In this document: in pieces, positions 16,127 through 25,325 of the stretch
How positions within the stretch are numbered: position 1 is the stretch's first letter
How the letters are laid out: every line of letters starts with the position of its first letter
NCBI GenBank assembly: GCA_030841765.1
Contig: JAUUSS010000001.1
Coordinates: forward strand, 1-49,438
Length of the DNA stretch: 49,438 nt
From: Collinsella aerofaciens
GTDB taxonomy: Bacteria > Actinomycetota > Coriobacteriia > Coriobacteriales > Coriobacteriaceae
Direction: 5' to 3'
The notes under the pieces: generated by a model
What the model was told of the DNA's origin: nothing
The model's input: the letters and a program-made list of their open reading frames with translations, nothing else
Databases searched by the model: none
Translations under genes and position numbers: made by a program

Positions 16127-17095
16127 ATGAACGCACATGATCTCATCGCCGACGCAATCGCCGAAAAGGGCGGTTTCGATAGCGTCTTCTGGGTTGCCTG
16201 TGGCGGCTCCCTCATCGACCTGCTGCCCGCCCATGAGCTGCTTAAGCGCGAGGCGACTACGTTTGCCAGTGAGGCGTATACCGCCCGCGAGTTCGATATC
16301 ATGCGTCCCAAGCGCCTGGGCGAAAAGTCCCTTGTTATCGCTTGCAGCCACTCCGGCAACACTCCCGAGGTAATCGATGCGTGCTCGATCGCCAAGGCGG
16401 CGGGCGCAACCGTTATCGCACAGACCGACAACGCCGGCTCCGGCATCGATAACGGTGAGTGGACGTGCTGGGTATATCCGTGGGGCGAGGGAGTTCCGCA
16501 GGCGGAGGTACCCGCCGGCATCTCTTTGGCTCTCGCTGCCGAGCTCTTGGATCAGCAGGAAGGTTATGCTGACCTTGCCGATATGTACGAAGGCATCGCC
16601 AAGATGGACCGGATCCTGCCTGCGGCTCGCGAGAAGGTCAACGCCGAACTTTGCGACCGTTTCGCTGCCCTGTGCCAGGACCACAAGTTCCTGTATATCT
16701 TGGGATCCGGTCCCGTGTTTAGCCAGACCTATGGCTTCGCTATCTGCTCGCTTATGGAGATGCAGTGGCAGAGCTGCGCCTATATCCACTCCGGCGAGTA
16801 CTTCCACGGCCCCTTCGAGGTGACCGAGCCCGGAGTCTTCTACTTCCTGCAGATGTCTTCCAGTGAGTGCCGAGCCATGGATGAGCGCGCCCTCGCATTC
16901 CTCGAGACCCATACCGACACTCTTATGGTGCTCGACGCCATGGAGTACGGCATGGACCAAGTACCGGCAAGCGTTCGCGCGTTCCTTGATCCAATCCTGT
17001 TCTACGCGATGAACTGTGAGCTGCGCTCCGCTCGCGGCAAGGTGTTCGACCATCACCCGGACGTGCGTCGTTACATGGGCATCGTGAAGTACTAG
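16127..17095 (+). CDS. FrlB/FraB-like SIS-domain fructosamine-6-phosphate deglycase
   Basis: The 322-residue protein has two SIS domains (about 20-160 and 190-310). VACGGSLID and SHSGNTPE are sugar-phosphate-binding loops. SGEYFHGPFEVTEPGV (Glu224, His227) corresponds to the catalytic region of FrlB, and the end HPDVRRYMGIVKY is very close to E. coli FrlB (HNPDERRYYGGLVEY, from memory). FrlB-type enzymes split fructosamine 6-phosphates into glucose 6-phosphate and a free amine. ATG 16127 follows GAAAGGAAG. The ~100-base gap from the preceding gene shows no strong promoter. Which amino acid or amine is released is not evident. Confidence 0.85.
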   Translation: MNAHDLIADAIAEKGGFDSVFWVACGGSLIDLLPAHELLKREATTFASEAYTAREFDIMRPKRLGEKSLVIACSHSGNTPEVIDACSIAKAAGATVIAQTDNAGSGIDNGEWTCWVYPWGEGVPQAEVPAGISLALAAELLDQQEGYADLADMYEGIAKMDRILPAAREKVNAELCDRFAALCQDHKFLYILGSGPVFSQTYGFAICSLMEMQWQSCAYIHSGEYFHGPFEVTEPGVFYFLQMSSSECRAMDERALAFLETHTDTLMVLDAMEYGMDQVPASVRAFLDPILFYAMNCELRSARGKVFDHHPDVRRYMGIVKY

Positions 17096-17193
17096 CGATT
17101 TTAGAACGGGGCGCGAAGCGCTTTGAGACGTGCGAATCCTCGCGCCTCTTCTGCTCGCCGTAGCCACGGCGGTTTACCTGAATGGAGATAACC

Positions 17194-18066
17194 ATGGCAG
17201 CCTATCCTATAAGCGTGCTCGGCTTTGGAGACAACGTTGTCGATAAGTACGAGCATATCAAGACTATGTATCCCGGCGGCAACGCAGTCAACTTCGCCGT
17301 CTTCGCCAAGAAGCTCGGTGTCGATCGCAGCGCCTACATGGGAATCTTCGGATCAGATGAGGAGGCCGAGCACGTTATAGCATCGCTTGAGGACGAGGGC
17401 GTCGAGCTTCTTCGCTGCCAGCAGGTCCTGGGCGTCAACGGCGCCGCTCGCGTGACCGTTGACAAGACCGGGGACCGTATCTTCCTGGGCTCCAATGAAG
17501 GCGGCATACGTGGCGACATGCGCTACGTGATAGACCGCTTCGCCGCCGAGTACGTCAGCGGCTTCGATTTGGTGCACAGCGGCAACTACTGCTTCACCGA
17601 GCGCGAGCTCCCCAAGATCAAGGCTGCCGGTGTGCCTATCAGCTTCGACTTCTCCGATGACTCCACCGACGAGTACTTCGAGCAGATTGCGCCATTTGTG
17701 ACGTACGCCTTTATGTCCATGGGCGACGCTTCCCTGGAGGATATCAAGGCGAAGCTCGAGTGGGTGAAGGCCCTTGGCCCTCAAATCGTATGCGCGTCGC
17801 GCGGGAGCAAGGGTTCCGTCGCCTATGACGGCGAAAACTTCTACGAGCAGGGCATCAAGCCCGTGGCGCCCGAGGAGCTCAAAGACGCTATGGCGGCCGG
17901 CGATTCACTGCTGACGGCGTTTTTGGTCACCTATCTTTCCAAGAAGAAGGCCGGCGAGTGCGGCGAGGCCGCAATTCGCGAGAGCTTGGACTTCGCTGCC
18001 GGTTTTGCGGCGCAGACCTGCAAGATCGAGGGCAGTTGGGGCCACCCGCTGGTCTACGAGAACTAG
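17194..18066 (+). CDS. FrlD-like PfkB-family fructosamine kinase
   Basis: This PfkB-family sugar kinase (290 residues) phosphorylates the Amadori sugar at O6 before the FrlB step. FGDNVVDKYEHIK and PGGNAVNFAVFAKKLG are substrate-binding regions. ISFDFSDDSTDEYF follows the FrlD pattern. The anion-hole/catalytic motif is AAGDS (234-238) where GAGDS is usual; the base Asp237 is kept. ATG 17194 has GGAG six bases upstream and is preferred over ATG 17182. It is the last gene of the operon, followed by a hairpin at 18416. Confidence 0.85.
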   Translation: MAAYPISVLGFGDNVVDKYEHIKTMYPGGNAVNFAVFAKKLGVDRSAYMGIFGSDEEAEHVIASLEDEGVELLRCQQVLGVNGAARVTVDKTGDRIFLGSNEGGIRGDMRYVIDRFAAEYVSGFDLVHSGNYCFTERELPKIKAAGVPISFDFSDDSTDEYFEQIAPFVTYAFMSMGDASLEDIKAKLEWVKALGPQIVCASRGSKGSVAYDGENFYEQGIKPVAPEELKDAMAAGDSLLTAFLVTYLSKKKAGECGEAAIRESLDFAAGFAAQTCKIEGSWGHPLVYEN

Positions 18067-18415
18067 TTTTTTGTCGTGGCGGGGTGTCTTGGGGCGCCCC
18101 GCATTGCGTTGGGAGTCAAGATGTCCGTTCGTGCCTGCGCGGCAGGATTTTGCTGTGCCGATGTCTACCAGAATCTGGATCCCCTGGGTTGCATCCAAGG
18201 GGGCCTCTCAGGAGCGCTTCGAGGGGTGCTTCTTGAGTATATGAAGGCAAAAGGGATATGCAATCTTCATATACGGCCTTCTTTTAGAGGGCGTTGTCCT
18301 TACTCTTTCATCTCCTTGCTTCTGGACATTTTGTCTATAGGCAAGAGTCCATGGTCGAGACCATGGTGAAGTTCTGCGGCTAGTAATTACTGCATCACAT
18401 ATCTGTTGTTACCTG
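18067..18415. other. Gap after frlD-like gene, with possible kinase relic and hairpins
   Basis: No intact gene. A reading at 18121-18195 (AAGFCCADVYQNLD) faintly resembles the N-terminus of an FrlD-type kinase. A 10-bp inverted repeat pairs 18237-18246 with 18265-18274, and CCATGGTC-GA-GACCATGG at 18349-18366 is a perfect short dyad of unknown role. Confidence 0.35.
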
Positions 18416-18445
18416 AGAGGCTCGCTTTTGCGGGCCTCTTTGCGT
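18416..18445 (+). terminator. Hairpin terminating the Amadori operon
   Basis: 18416-18425 pairs with 18430-18439 (10 pairs, one G-T) around a TTTT loop, followed by TTGCGTT. It lies 350 bases after the kinase stop. Confidence 0.55.
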
Positions 18446-18477
18446 TGCTATGGAGCCCTGGCCTGTCGATAAATAAC

Positions 18478-18507
18478 GCGCCCGCTTGCTGGGGAGCAAG
18501 CGGGCGC
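18478..18507 (-). terminator. Terminator of the cell-wall signalling operon
   Basis: A perfect 13-bp stem (18478-18490 with 18495-18507) with GGGG loop lies about 50 bases past the PknB stop on the minus strand, followed there by a T-rich CGTTATTTATC. Confidence 0.75.
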
Positions 18508-18559
18508 CGTTGAGCGAATATGTTTGCGGCCATAGCCGCTGCAGGTGATGGGTTGTCGA

Positions 18560-20506
18560 CTAGTTAGTCGTCGTGTCGGAATCGTCACCCGAGGCAGAGC
18601 CAGAAAGCGAAACCGTCAGCGTGATCGTGCTGTCGGTGGACTGCTTGCCGGTGGGGGAGACGCCCGTAACGGTGGCGTTTTCGTTGCCGCTCACGGGGTT
18701 GCCGTTCTGATCGCAGAATGCGATGTTGTAGAAACCGGCGTTGTTGAGCGCGGTGACGGCGGCGGAGATGCTCTTGCCGTACAGGTTACCCGGGACGCTG
18801 GCCTTGCCGGACTTCTTGGCGATGACGACGGTGATCGTGGCACCGGGCTTCTGCTTGCCGCTAGGGTTCCAGCTAATTACGGTGCCCTCGGTAACCGAGT
18901 CGTTTTCCTGGTAGCTCACGTCGACGCCAAAGCCAGCCATGTCGAGAGCGTTGCGTGCCTGGGCCTCGGTCATGTCGGTCAGATCGGGGACGGAGGTGGT
19001 GTCAGGACCGCTGGAGACCTTATACGAGATGGTCGTGCCCTTCTCGACTTCCTTGCCGGCATCAGTGCCCTGCTCAAAGACCTGGCCTTCGTCGGCCTCG
19101 TTGGCCTCCTCGGTTGCGTTGCCCTTCAGGCCCACGCTTGCCAGCGCGGCCTCGGCCTGGTCCTTGGTTAGGCCGACGAGCTGCGGAACCTCAACTTTCT
19201 CGGAGGGCTTGGGGCCCTTGGAGATCACCAGGTTCACCTTGGAGCCCTTGGGCTTCTTAGTGTTGCCGTTGGGGGTCTGCTCGGCAACCTTGCCCTCGTC
19301 GACATCGTCGTTATAGCTCTGGTCGACAGTTCCGACCTCAAGGCCGGCCTCCTTGATCAGCTCGATAGCGGTCTGCTGGTCCTTGTTAAGCACATCGGGC
19401 ACCGTAACCTGCTCGCCCCCAAAGAGCCCGGTGGCGAAGGCCACCACAACGCCAACCACGGCGATTGCGGCGACTACGGCGGCGATAATCTTGTTCTTGT
19501 TGGACTTGGGCTGATCGACCTCGTAGGAACCGGTGGAACCCGAGACGGCGCTGCGGGGGTTGGTCTGTCCGCTTACGCCCGATACGGGGCGAACCATAGC
19601 GCGCGTGGAGTCAGACAGCTCACGGGTCTTGGTAGCGCCCAGGTCGCCCGCGGCGCCAATGATGCGCGTGGGCTCGGAGACGTTGACGGCGCGGCCGGAC
19701 AGGTAGTTGTTGAGCACCTGGCGCAGCTCGTCTGCCGTCTGGAAGCGGTTCGCCGGGTCCTTTTCCATGCACTTGAGGATGATGCGCTCCAGATCGGCAT
19801 CGACGCCGGAGTTGACTTGGCTCGGCGGAACCGGCAGTTCGTTTACCTGCTTGAGCGCAACTGAGATGGCGTCGTCGCCGTCAAAGGGGACGCGACCGGT
19901 GGCGCACTCGTACATGACGACACCCAGCGAGTAGATATCCGAAGTGGGACCGAGGTCCTGGCCGCGCGTTTGCTCGGGGCTTACGTAGTGGGCGGTGCCC
20001 AGTACATTGTTGTCCTGCGTGAGGTGGCTGTTCTTTGCGCGCGCGATGCCAAAGTCCATGACCTTGATGTTGCCGTCAGGCAGCACCATGATGTTTTGCG
20101 GCTTAATGTCGCGGTGGATGATCTCGTGCTTGTGGGCGACCGAAAGCGCGGAGCTGATCTGCGAGCCGATCTGCGCGACCTTCTTTGGATCGAGGGCGCC
20201 GTGGCTCTTGATGCCGCTCTTAAGGTCGGTACCGCGCAGGTACTCCATGACGATGTAGTAGGTATCGCCATCCTTGCCCCAATCGTAGACGCCCACGATA
20301 TAGGGGGAGGAGAGACCTGCTGCTGCCTGGGCCTCCTGCTTAAAGCGGGCGGCGAAGGTGGCGTCGCCGGCATACTGCGGCAGCATGATCTTGACGGCAA
20401 CCGTGCGGTCGAGGACCTGATCTTGCGCACGGAAGACGGTCGCCATGCCGCCCGTTCCCACCTTATCCTTGAGGAGGTATCTTCCCCCGAGGACCCTCTG
20501 TTCCAT
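18560..20506 (-). CDS. pknB: PknB-type Ser/Thr kinase with four PASTA repeats
   Basis: Membrane kinase of 648 residues. The kinase domain (about 10-270) has the Gly loop GTGGMATVF, Lys39, HRDIKPQN (131-138), DFG (151-153) and SPE. A juxtamembrane linker of about 65 residues leads to one membrane helix (about 340-360). Four extracellular PASTA repeats follow, starting near 366, 438, 505 and 573 (VPDVLNKDQ, VPQLVGLTK, VPDLTDMTE, VPGNLYGKS). PASTA repeats bind muropeptides or lipid II, so the kinase couples wall state to growth and division. It ends the operon, consistent with the actinobacterial pknB-pbpA-rodA-pstP-fha locus. There is no separate pknA. ATG 20506 follows TTAGGAGCAGG. Confidence 0.97.
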   Translation of the reverse strand: MEQRVLGGRYLLKDKVGTGGMATVFRAQDQVLDRTVAVKIMLPQYAGDATFAARFKQEAQAAAGLSSPYIVGVYDWGKDGDTYYIVMEYLRGTDLKSGIKSHGALDPKKVAQIGSQISSALSVAHKHEIIHRDIKPQNIMVLPDGNIKVMDFGIARAKNSHLTQDNNVLGTAHYVSPEQTRGQDLGPTSDIYSLGVVMYECATGRVPFDGDDAISVALKQVNELPVPPSQVNSGVDADLERIILKCMEKDPANRFQTADELRQVLNNYLSGRAVNVSEPTRIIGAAGDLGATKTRELSDSTRAMVRPVSGVSGQTNPRSAVSGSTGSYEVDQPKSNKNKIIAAVVAAIAVVGVVVAFATGLFGGEQVTVPDVLNKDQQTAIELIKEAGLEVGTVDQSYNDDVDEGKVAEQTPNGNTKKPKGSKVNLVISKGPKPSEKVEVPQLVGLTKDQAEAALASVGLKGNATEEANEADEGQVFEQGTDAGKEVEKGTTISYKVSSGPDTTSVPDLTDMTEAQARNALDMAGFGVDVSYQENDSVTEGTVISWNPSGKQKPGATITVVIAKKSGKASVPGNLYGKSISAAVTALNNAGFYNIAFCDQNGNPVSGNENATVTGVSPTGKQSTDSTITLTVSLSGSASGDDSDTTTN

Positions 20507-20638
20507 TCCTGCTCCTAACTAACTTATTCGCTCAACGATGTGTGTAGTACCGAATGTGTGGCCGCTGGGGCCGTGTGGCGCGTTGCCGCTAGCTCATAGG
20601 TCGCGGCGCGCCACAAGTATCCGCTTCGATCACGGGCA

Positions 20639-23509
20639 TCACGCTCCTTGGGCGGCAAGTGCCGCGGTCAGGACGATGCCGGCGATCTTGGCTGCCTTGA
20701 CGTCGTGTTTGTCGTAATCCTCCAAGGCCACCGAGATGGCGACCGTGGGTGAATCGTAAGGTGCGAAGCCGACGAACATCGAGTTGACGTTGGTGCCGCC
20801 GATCTCGGCCGATCCGGTCTTGCCGGCGACCTTGACGCCCGGAATCTGGGCATCGGTGCCGGTGCCGGACTGGACAACCGCGAGCATGGCCTGCTTGACC
20901 TGATCGGCCGTGGTGGCGCTGACGGCCTGGCCGAGCGAGCGGGATTGCGTGGTCTTGACCACGGTTCCGTCGGGGGCGAGCACCTGGGCCACGAAGAACG
21001 GGTCCATGACCACGCCGCTGTTGGCGATGGCCGCCGCTATCACGCAGTTTTGCATGACGGTGGTCTGCGGACCTGGCGTGTGGTCCATGCCGACAGGCTG
21101 GCCGGCGCCTGCCCAGGCGGTCTCCCACTCGGTCATAAGCGACGGGTCGGCCATGATGGAAGCTGCGGTGGTCAGATCCTGACCGAGCTTTTGACCGTAG
21201 CCAAAGGCGTTGGCAAACTGGACGAGCGAGTTGGCGCCAATCTCGTTTGCCACCTGGCCAAAGACGACGTTGGACGACACGGCGAAGGCCTGCTGCAGGC
21301 TGATGGTGCCGTAGCTCTCGTTGGCATAGTTGGTGACCGGCGCGTTGCCAATATCCATGGAGCCGGGCGCCTGGTACGTGCTGGTAAGGCTGGCGGTGCC
21401 GGTCTCGAGCGCCGCGGAGAGTGTGACGACCTTAAAGGTCGAACCCGGGGTGTACAGCGCGTCCATGGCACGATCGTACATGGAGCCGTCCTCGCCGCCG
21501 CCCGACTGGAGCAGCGCATCGATGTTGGTGTTGTCATAGGTGGGCGAGCTTGCGCACGCAAGGACCGCACCGGTGCGCGGATCCATGACCACCACAGCGC
21601 CCTTAAAGCCCTTGAGCGCCTGCTCGGCGGCCGTCTGGATGCGCGAGTCGATGGTGAGCTTGGCGGTATTGCCCGGCTGGGTCTGCCCCGCGAGCGACGC
21701 GATGGCGTTGTTCCAGCTGGAGTAATCCTTGGAGCCGGTGAGCGTATCGTTCATGACGCTCTCGATGCCGGCGGTGCCGTATTGCTGGCTCACGTAGCCC
21801 ACCACGTGCGCGGCCATGTTGCCGTTGGGGTAGGAGCGGGCGTAGGTGCCGTCCTCCTGCTGCAGCGACTCGGCTAGTGTCACGCCGTCGGACGTGATGA
21901 TGGAGCCACGCTGGATGTACTTGGAGCGGGCGATGGTGTGGTTGTTGGTCGGCATGTCCTGGTAGTCCTTCGCCTTGATGACCTGGACATAGGTGAGGTT
22001 GCCGATAAGGATGGCGAACAGCGCCGTGAAGGCAAACACGGCACGAGTCAGACGGTTGGCAAGCGCCACGCGGCCGAGCACGCCGGACTCTGGAGTGTCG
22101 AGCAGGCGACGACGCATGCGAGAACCCGCGGAGTGGTTGCCGTGGCTGTAGGAAGGTGCGCTGGCAAAACGCGTACCGGTCGGGGCAGCGGCGGATGCGA
22201 CCTGGTCATCGGTGATGGCGGCCATGGTGCCGGTGCCGGTGAGCTCGGCCTCGCGTCCGGTCGCCTCGTCACCGGCACGTAGCAGGAGTGCGACGATGAT
22301 AAAGCTTGCCAGCAGCGAGGAGCCGCCCTGGCTCATAAAGGGCAGGGTGACGCCGGTCAGCGGGATCAGGCGGGTTACGCCGCCAACGATCAAGAAGGCC
22401 TGGAAGCTGATGGCTGCCGTAAGACCGGTGGCGCTAAAGGCGGCAAGGTCGGACTTTGCGCGGGCAGCTGTGGTCAGGCCACGCACGGCAAAGAGCATAA
22501 ACAGGATGAGCACGGCGCCGCCGCCCAAAAGGCCCATCTCCTCGCCGATAGCCGAGAAGATAAAGTCGGACTCGACGACAGGGATGTTGTTGGCCATGCC
22601 GTTGCCGATGCCAACACCGACCAGACCGCCATCGGCAAGCGAGAAGAGCGACTGGACGATCTGGTAGCCCTGACCCTGGGCGTCCTTAAACGGATCGACC
22701 CAAACCTGGAAACGCACCTGAACGTGCGACAGGAACTTGTAGGCGCCCACGGCTCCAACGGCTAAGAGCGCAAGGCCGATAACGACATACGAAAAGCGCC
22801 CCGTGGCAACGTAGAGCATCAGCAAGAAGATGGTGTAGAACAGCACGGCCGAACCCAGGTCGCGTTCGAAGACGACGACGAGCAGGCACACACCCCACAC
22901 GGCAAACAACGGCAGTAGCAGTCGCAGGCGAGGGATCTTAAAGCCCAAGATCTTGCGGTTGGAGATGGAGAGCAGCTCGCGGTTCTCGGCCAGGTACCCG
23001 GCCAGGAACAGCACGATAAAGACCTTGGCGAACTCGCCGGGCTGGATGGTAAAGCCCGCGATGCGAATCCACAGCTTGGAGCCCGAGATCGTGGTGCCGA
23101 TAAAGATAGGCAGCATCAGCAGGATGATGCCGATGATGCCAAAGGTGTACTTGTAGCGCATGACCACGTCGAGGTTTTTGACTAGTGCAAGCGTTCCCAC
23201 CATGAGCGCCACCGAGACAAACAGGATGATGAGCTGTGAGATGGCGAGAGCGGGGGCGAGACGCGTCACGAACGTGATGCCGATGCCCGAAAGTATAAAT
23301 ACGATGGGCAGGATGGCGGGGTCGGCACCGGGCGCCAAGATGCGCACGGCAATGTGGGCCGCGGCAAAGGCGGCAAAGAGGCCGATCGGTACGGCGAGCG
23401 TCTCAAAGGAGATAGCGGCGCCCGCAGTGAGCACGTACATTGCATACAGCAGGATGACGGGGAACGCCGAGGCGATGAGCAAGAGCAGCTCGGTGTTGCG
23501 GCGACTCAT
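20639..23509 (-). CDS. RodA/FtsW (SEDS) - class B penicillin-binding protein fusion
   Basis: One 956-residue polypeptide joins two enzymes that normally are separate. Residues 1 to ~420 are a polytopic SEDS glycosyltransferase (GSKLWIRIAGFTIQPGEFAKV, FERDLGSAVLF, PLTGVTLPFMSQGGSS). After a ~60-residue polar linker and another membrane helix (near 490-510) comes a class B PBP transpeptidase with PGSTFK (Ser690, Lys693), SSN (745-747) and KTGSAE (Lys897). The frame is continuous, with no internal stop. In other Actinobacteria rodA and pbpA are adjacent genes at this locus. I chose ATG 23509 because AAAGGGAG lies at the right distance; an upstream GTG overlaps it. It should polymerise and cross-link peptidoglycan as a fixed 1:1 pair. 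Confidence 0.95.
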   Translation of the reverse strand: MSRRNTELLLLIASAFPVILLYAMYVLTAGAAISFETLAVPIGLFAAFAAAHIAVRILAPGADPAILPIVFILSGIGITFVTRLAPALAISQLIILFVSVALMVGTLALVKNLDVVMRYKYTFGIIGIILLMLPIFIGTTISGSKLWIRIAGFTIQPGEFAKVFIVLFLAGYLAENRELLSISNRKILGFKIPRLRLLLPLFAVWGVCLLVVVFERDLGSAVLFYTIFLLMLYVATGRFSYVVIGLALLAVGAVGAYKFLSHVQVRFQVWVDPFKDAQGQGYQIVQSLFSLADGGLVGVGIGNGMANNIPVVESDFIFSAIGEEMGLLGGGAVLILFMLFAVRGLTTAARAKSDLAAFSATGLTAAISFQAFLIVGGVTRLIPLTGVTLPFMSQGGSSLLASFIIVALLLRAGDEATGREAELTGTGTMAAITDDQVASAAAPTGTRFASAPSYSHGNHSAGSRMRRRLLDTPESGVLGRVALANRLTRAVFAFTALFAILIGNLTYVQVIKAKDYQDMPTNNHTIARSKYIQRGSIITSDGVTLAESLQQEDGTYARSYPNGNMAAHVVGYVSQQYGTAGIESVMNDTLTGSKDYSSWNNAIASLAGQTQPGNTAKLTIDSRIQTAAEQALKGFKGAVVVMDPRTGAVLACASSPTYDNTNIDALLQSGGGEDGSMYDRAMDALYTPGSTFKVVTLSAALETGTASLTSTYQAPGSMDIGNAPVTNYANESYGTISLQQAFAVSSNVVFGQVANEIGANSLVQFANAFGYGQKLGQDLTTAASIMADPSLMTEWETAWAGAGQPVGMDHTPGPQTTVMQNCVIAAAIANSGVVMDPFFVAQVLAPDGTVVKTTQSRSLGQAVSATTADQVKQAMLAVVQSGTGTDAQIPGVKVAGKTGSAEIGGTNVNSMFVGFAPYDSPTVAISVALEDYDKHDVKAAKIAGIVLTAALAAQGA

Positions 23510-23525
23510 AAGCGGCACTCCCTTT

Positions 23526-25325
23526 CTAGTTCTTATCGGAGGCTTCGGCCTCGGCGGACTGTTCGGCGGTTTTCTCGGAATCTGATTCGGAGGTCGATCC
23601 CTGATTGGTGTTGTCGCGAATCGTTTGCGCGTCGATCACCTGGCGGGTCTGCTCCTCGTCGATCTGGTGGCGGTACTTGGATATCGTGTCCTGCGCATCG
23701 TCGATACTTGTTTGCGGAATGCCCGCCTTGAGGCGGTTTTGCGTGTCTTCGGGCAGGTCGGACAGCTTAATGCTGGTTTCGCTCTCGAGCCAGTGGAGCT
23801 TGAGTCCGAGCGGCTTGCCGGGCAGACCGCGCCAGACGGCGACATTGCCCTGGTAGGTACCCAGGTAGTATGAGCCGGTGACACCCGTGTAGGCCCAGAT
23901 GCCAGCTGCCAGCACAAAGACGAGGGCCAGGATGGCGGCGATAGTAATGTTGCGGCGACGCACGCGTTGCGCCTCGCGCATAACGCCATCGTCAACCAGG
24001 TCAACGACTACTACGGTCACGTTGTCGTGGCCGCCGGCGGCAAGCGCCGCGTCCACTAGGTTGTCGACGCAGATTTGCGCGGTTGAGGACTGCGTGGCGA
24101 TGTTCTCGATATCGCTATCGGGAATCATGCTCGAGAGGCCGTCGGAGCACAGGATCAGACGGTCGCCTTCTTCGATATGCAGAGTGAAGTGGTCGGCATA
24201 CATGGCGGGGTCCGAGCCCAGTGCGCGGGTGATGACCGAACGGTTGGGGTGGACGCGAGCCTCGTCTGCCGTGATCTCGCCGGCGTCCACGAGCTCCTCC
24301 ACGTAGGAGTGGTCGCGGGTCACGCGGATGAGCGTGCCCTCGTGGAGCAGATAGGCGCGAGAGTCGCCCACGTGGGCGATGGCGAGCGTGTCGTTTTCGA
24401 TGTAGGCGCAGGTGACTGTGCAGCCCATGCCGGGCTTGCCCAGGCCGTTCAGGGCCGCCTCGATTACGGCGGCGTTGGCTGCCTCGACGGCTGCGGCCAG
24501 GCGTGCTGCGTCGGCGGACTGTGGGGCCGTCTTGGCAATAGTCTCGACGGCGATGGAAGAGGCTACCTCGCCGGCAGCGTGACCACCCATGCCGTCGCAT
24601 ACGCAAAAGAGCGGCGACTGCACCAGGTAGGAATCCTCATTGTGCGGGCGCACGCAGCCAACGTCGGAGCGGGCGCCCCACATAAGTTGCGTGGTGGTGC
24701 CGGCATCATAGGTCGAGTCGGTCTCGATGCGCTCCTCGGTCAGGGGCTCAAAGCTCATGGTCGAGCCGGGGTCTTTGAGCTTGGCCTCAACGGCGGCAAC
24801 GTCGATTTCGGCGGTGTCACCGGGAGAGACGGTGTCGGTCACGGCGTTTGATTCGGAATCACCGGTGTCCGGGGAGTCGGGCTCCTCGGACACGCGGGCG
24901 GTCGACTCGTCGTCTTGCGGGCTGACGTCTATAGGCTCGGGCGCCGGCGTAGACGCGGGCGCAACCTCGGACGCCGGGGCCATGGGAAACGCCGGCGCGG
25001 CGGGCTCGGGTGCCGCAAACACCGCAGCGCTCTCGTTGATTGCCGCGGCGACGGGCTCTGCAAAGTGAGCCGGCGCCGGGGTTGCTTCGGGCGCTGTGGG
25101 CTGTTCCGCAGCATGTGCGCCGATGGGCGCCGCTACGGCATCCTCTTCGTCCTCGTTATCGGCGAGATCCGAAATATCATGCGTTACATGCGAAAGAGGC
25201 AGGGAGAACACGGTGTCCTCGGGCTCCACGGGTGCGGAGCCTGCCGGAGCGGCGTGGGCCGGCGCAGCTGTGGTGGCGGCCGGTGCCTCGGTCATAGTTG
25301 CGGACTTGTTCTCCTCGTCGATCAT
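23526..25325 (-). CDS. pstP: PstP-type PP2C Ser/Thr phosphatase with long N-terminal extension
   Basis: PP2C phosphatase that reverses PknB phosphorylation. The catalytic domain spans about 213-450 of 599 residues, with HNEDSY (Glu230, Asp231), DGMGGH, VGDSRAYL, CSDGLSSM and HDNVTVVVV, the Mn/Mg ligands. A membrane helix (~455-475) and an extracytoplasmic ~120-residue tail follow. Unusual are the ~210 Ala/Pro/acid-rich residues before the catalytic domain; a later start was considered, but the ATG overlaps the FhaB stop as ATGA, supporting the long form. The gene ends 16 bases before the SEDS-PBP start. Confidence 0.93.
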   Translation of the reverse strand: MIDEENKSATMTEAPAATTAAPAHAAPAGSAPVEPEDTVFSLPLSHVTHDISDLADNEDEEDAVAAPIGAHAAEQPTAPEATPAPAHFAEPVAAAINESAAVFAAPEPAAPAFPMAPASEVAPASTPAPEPIDVSPQDDESTARVSEEPDSPDTGDSESNAVTDTVSPGDTAEIDVAAVEAKLKDPGSTMSFEPLTEERIETDSTYDAGTTTQLMWGARSDVGCVRPHNEDSYLVQSPLFCVCDGMGGHAAGEVASSIAVETIAKTAPQSADAARLAAAVEAANAAVIEAALNGLGKPGMGCTVTCAYIENDTLAIAHVGDSRAYLLHEGTLIRVTRDHSYVEELVDAGEITADEARVHPNRSVITRALGSDPAMYADHFTLHIEEGDRLILCSDGLSSMIPDSDIENIATQSSTAQICVDNLVDAALAAGGHDNVTVVVVDLVDDGVMREAQRVRRRNITIAAILALVFVLAAGIWAYTGVTGSYYLGTYQGNVAVWRGLPGKPLGLKLHWLESETSIKLSDLPEDTQNRLKAGIPQTSIDDAQDTISKYRHQIDEEQTRQVIDAQTIRDNTNQGSTSESDSEKTAEQSAEAEASDKN

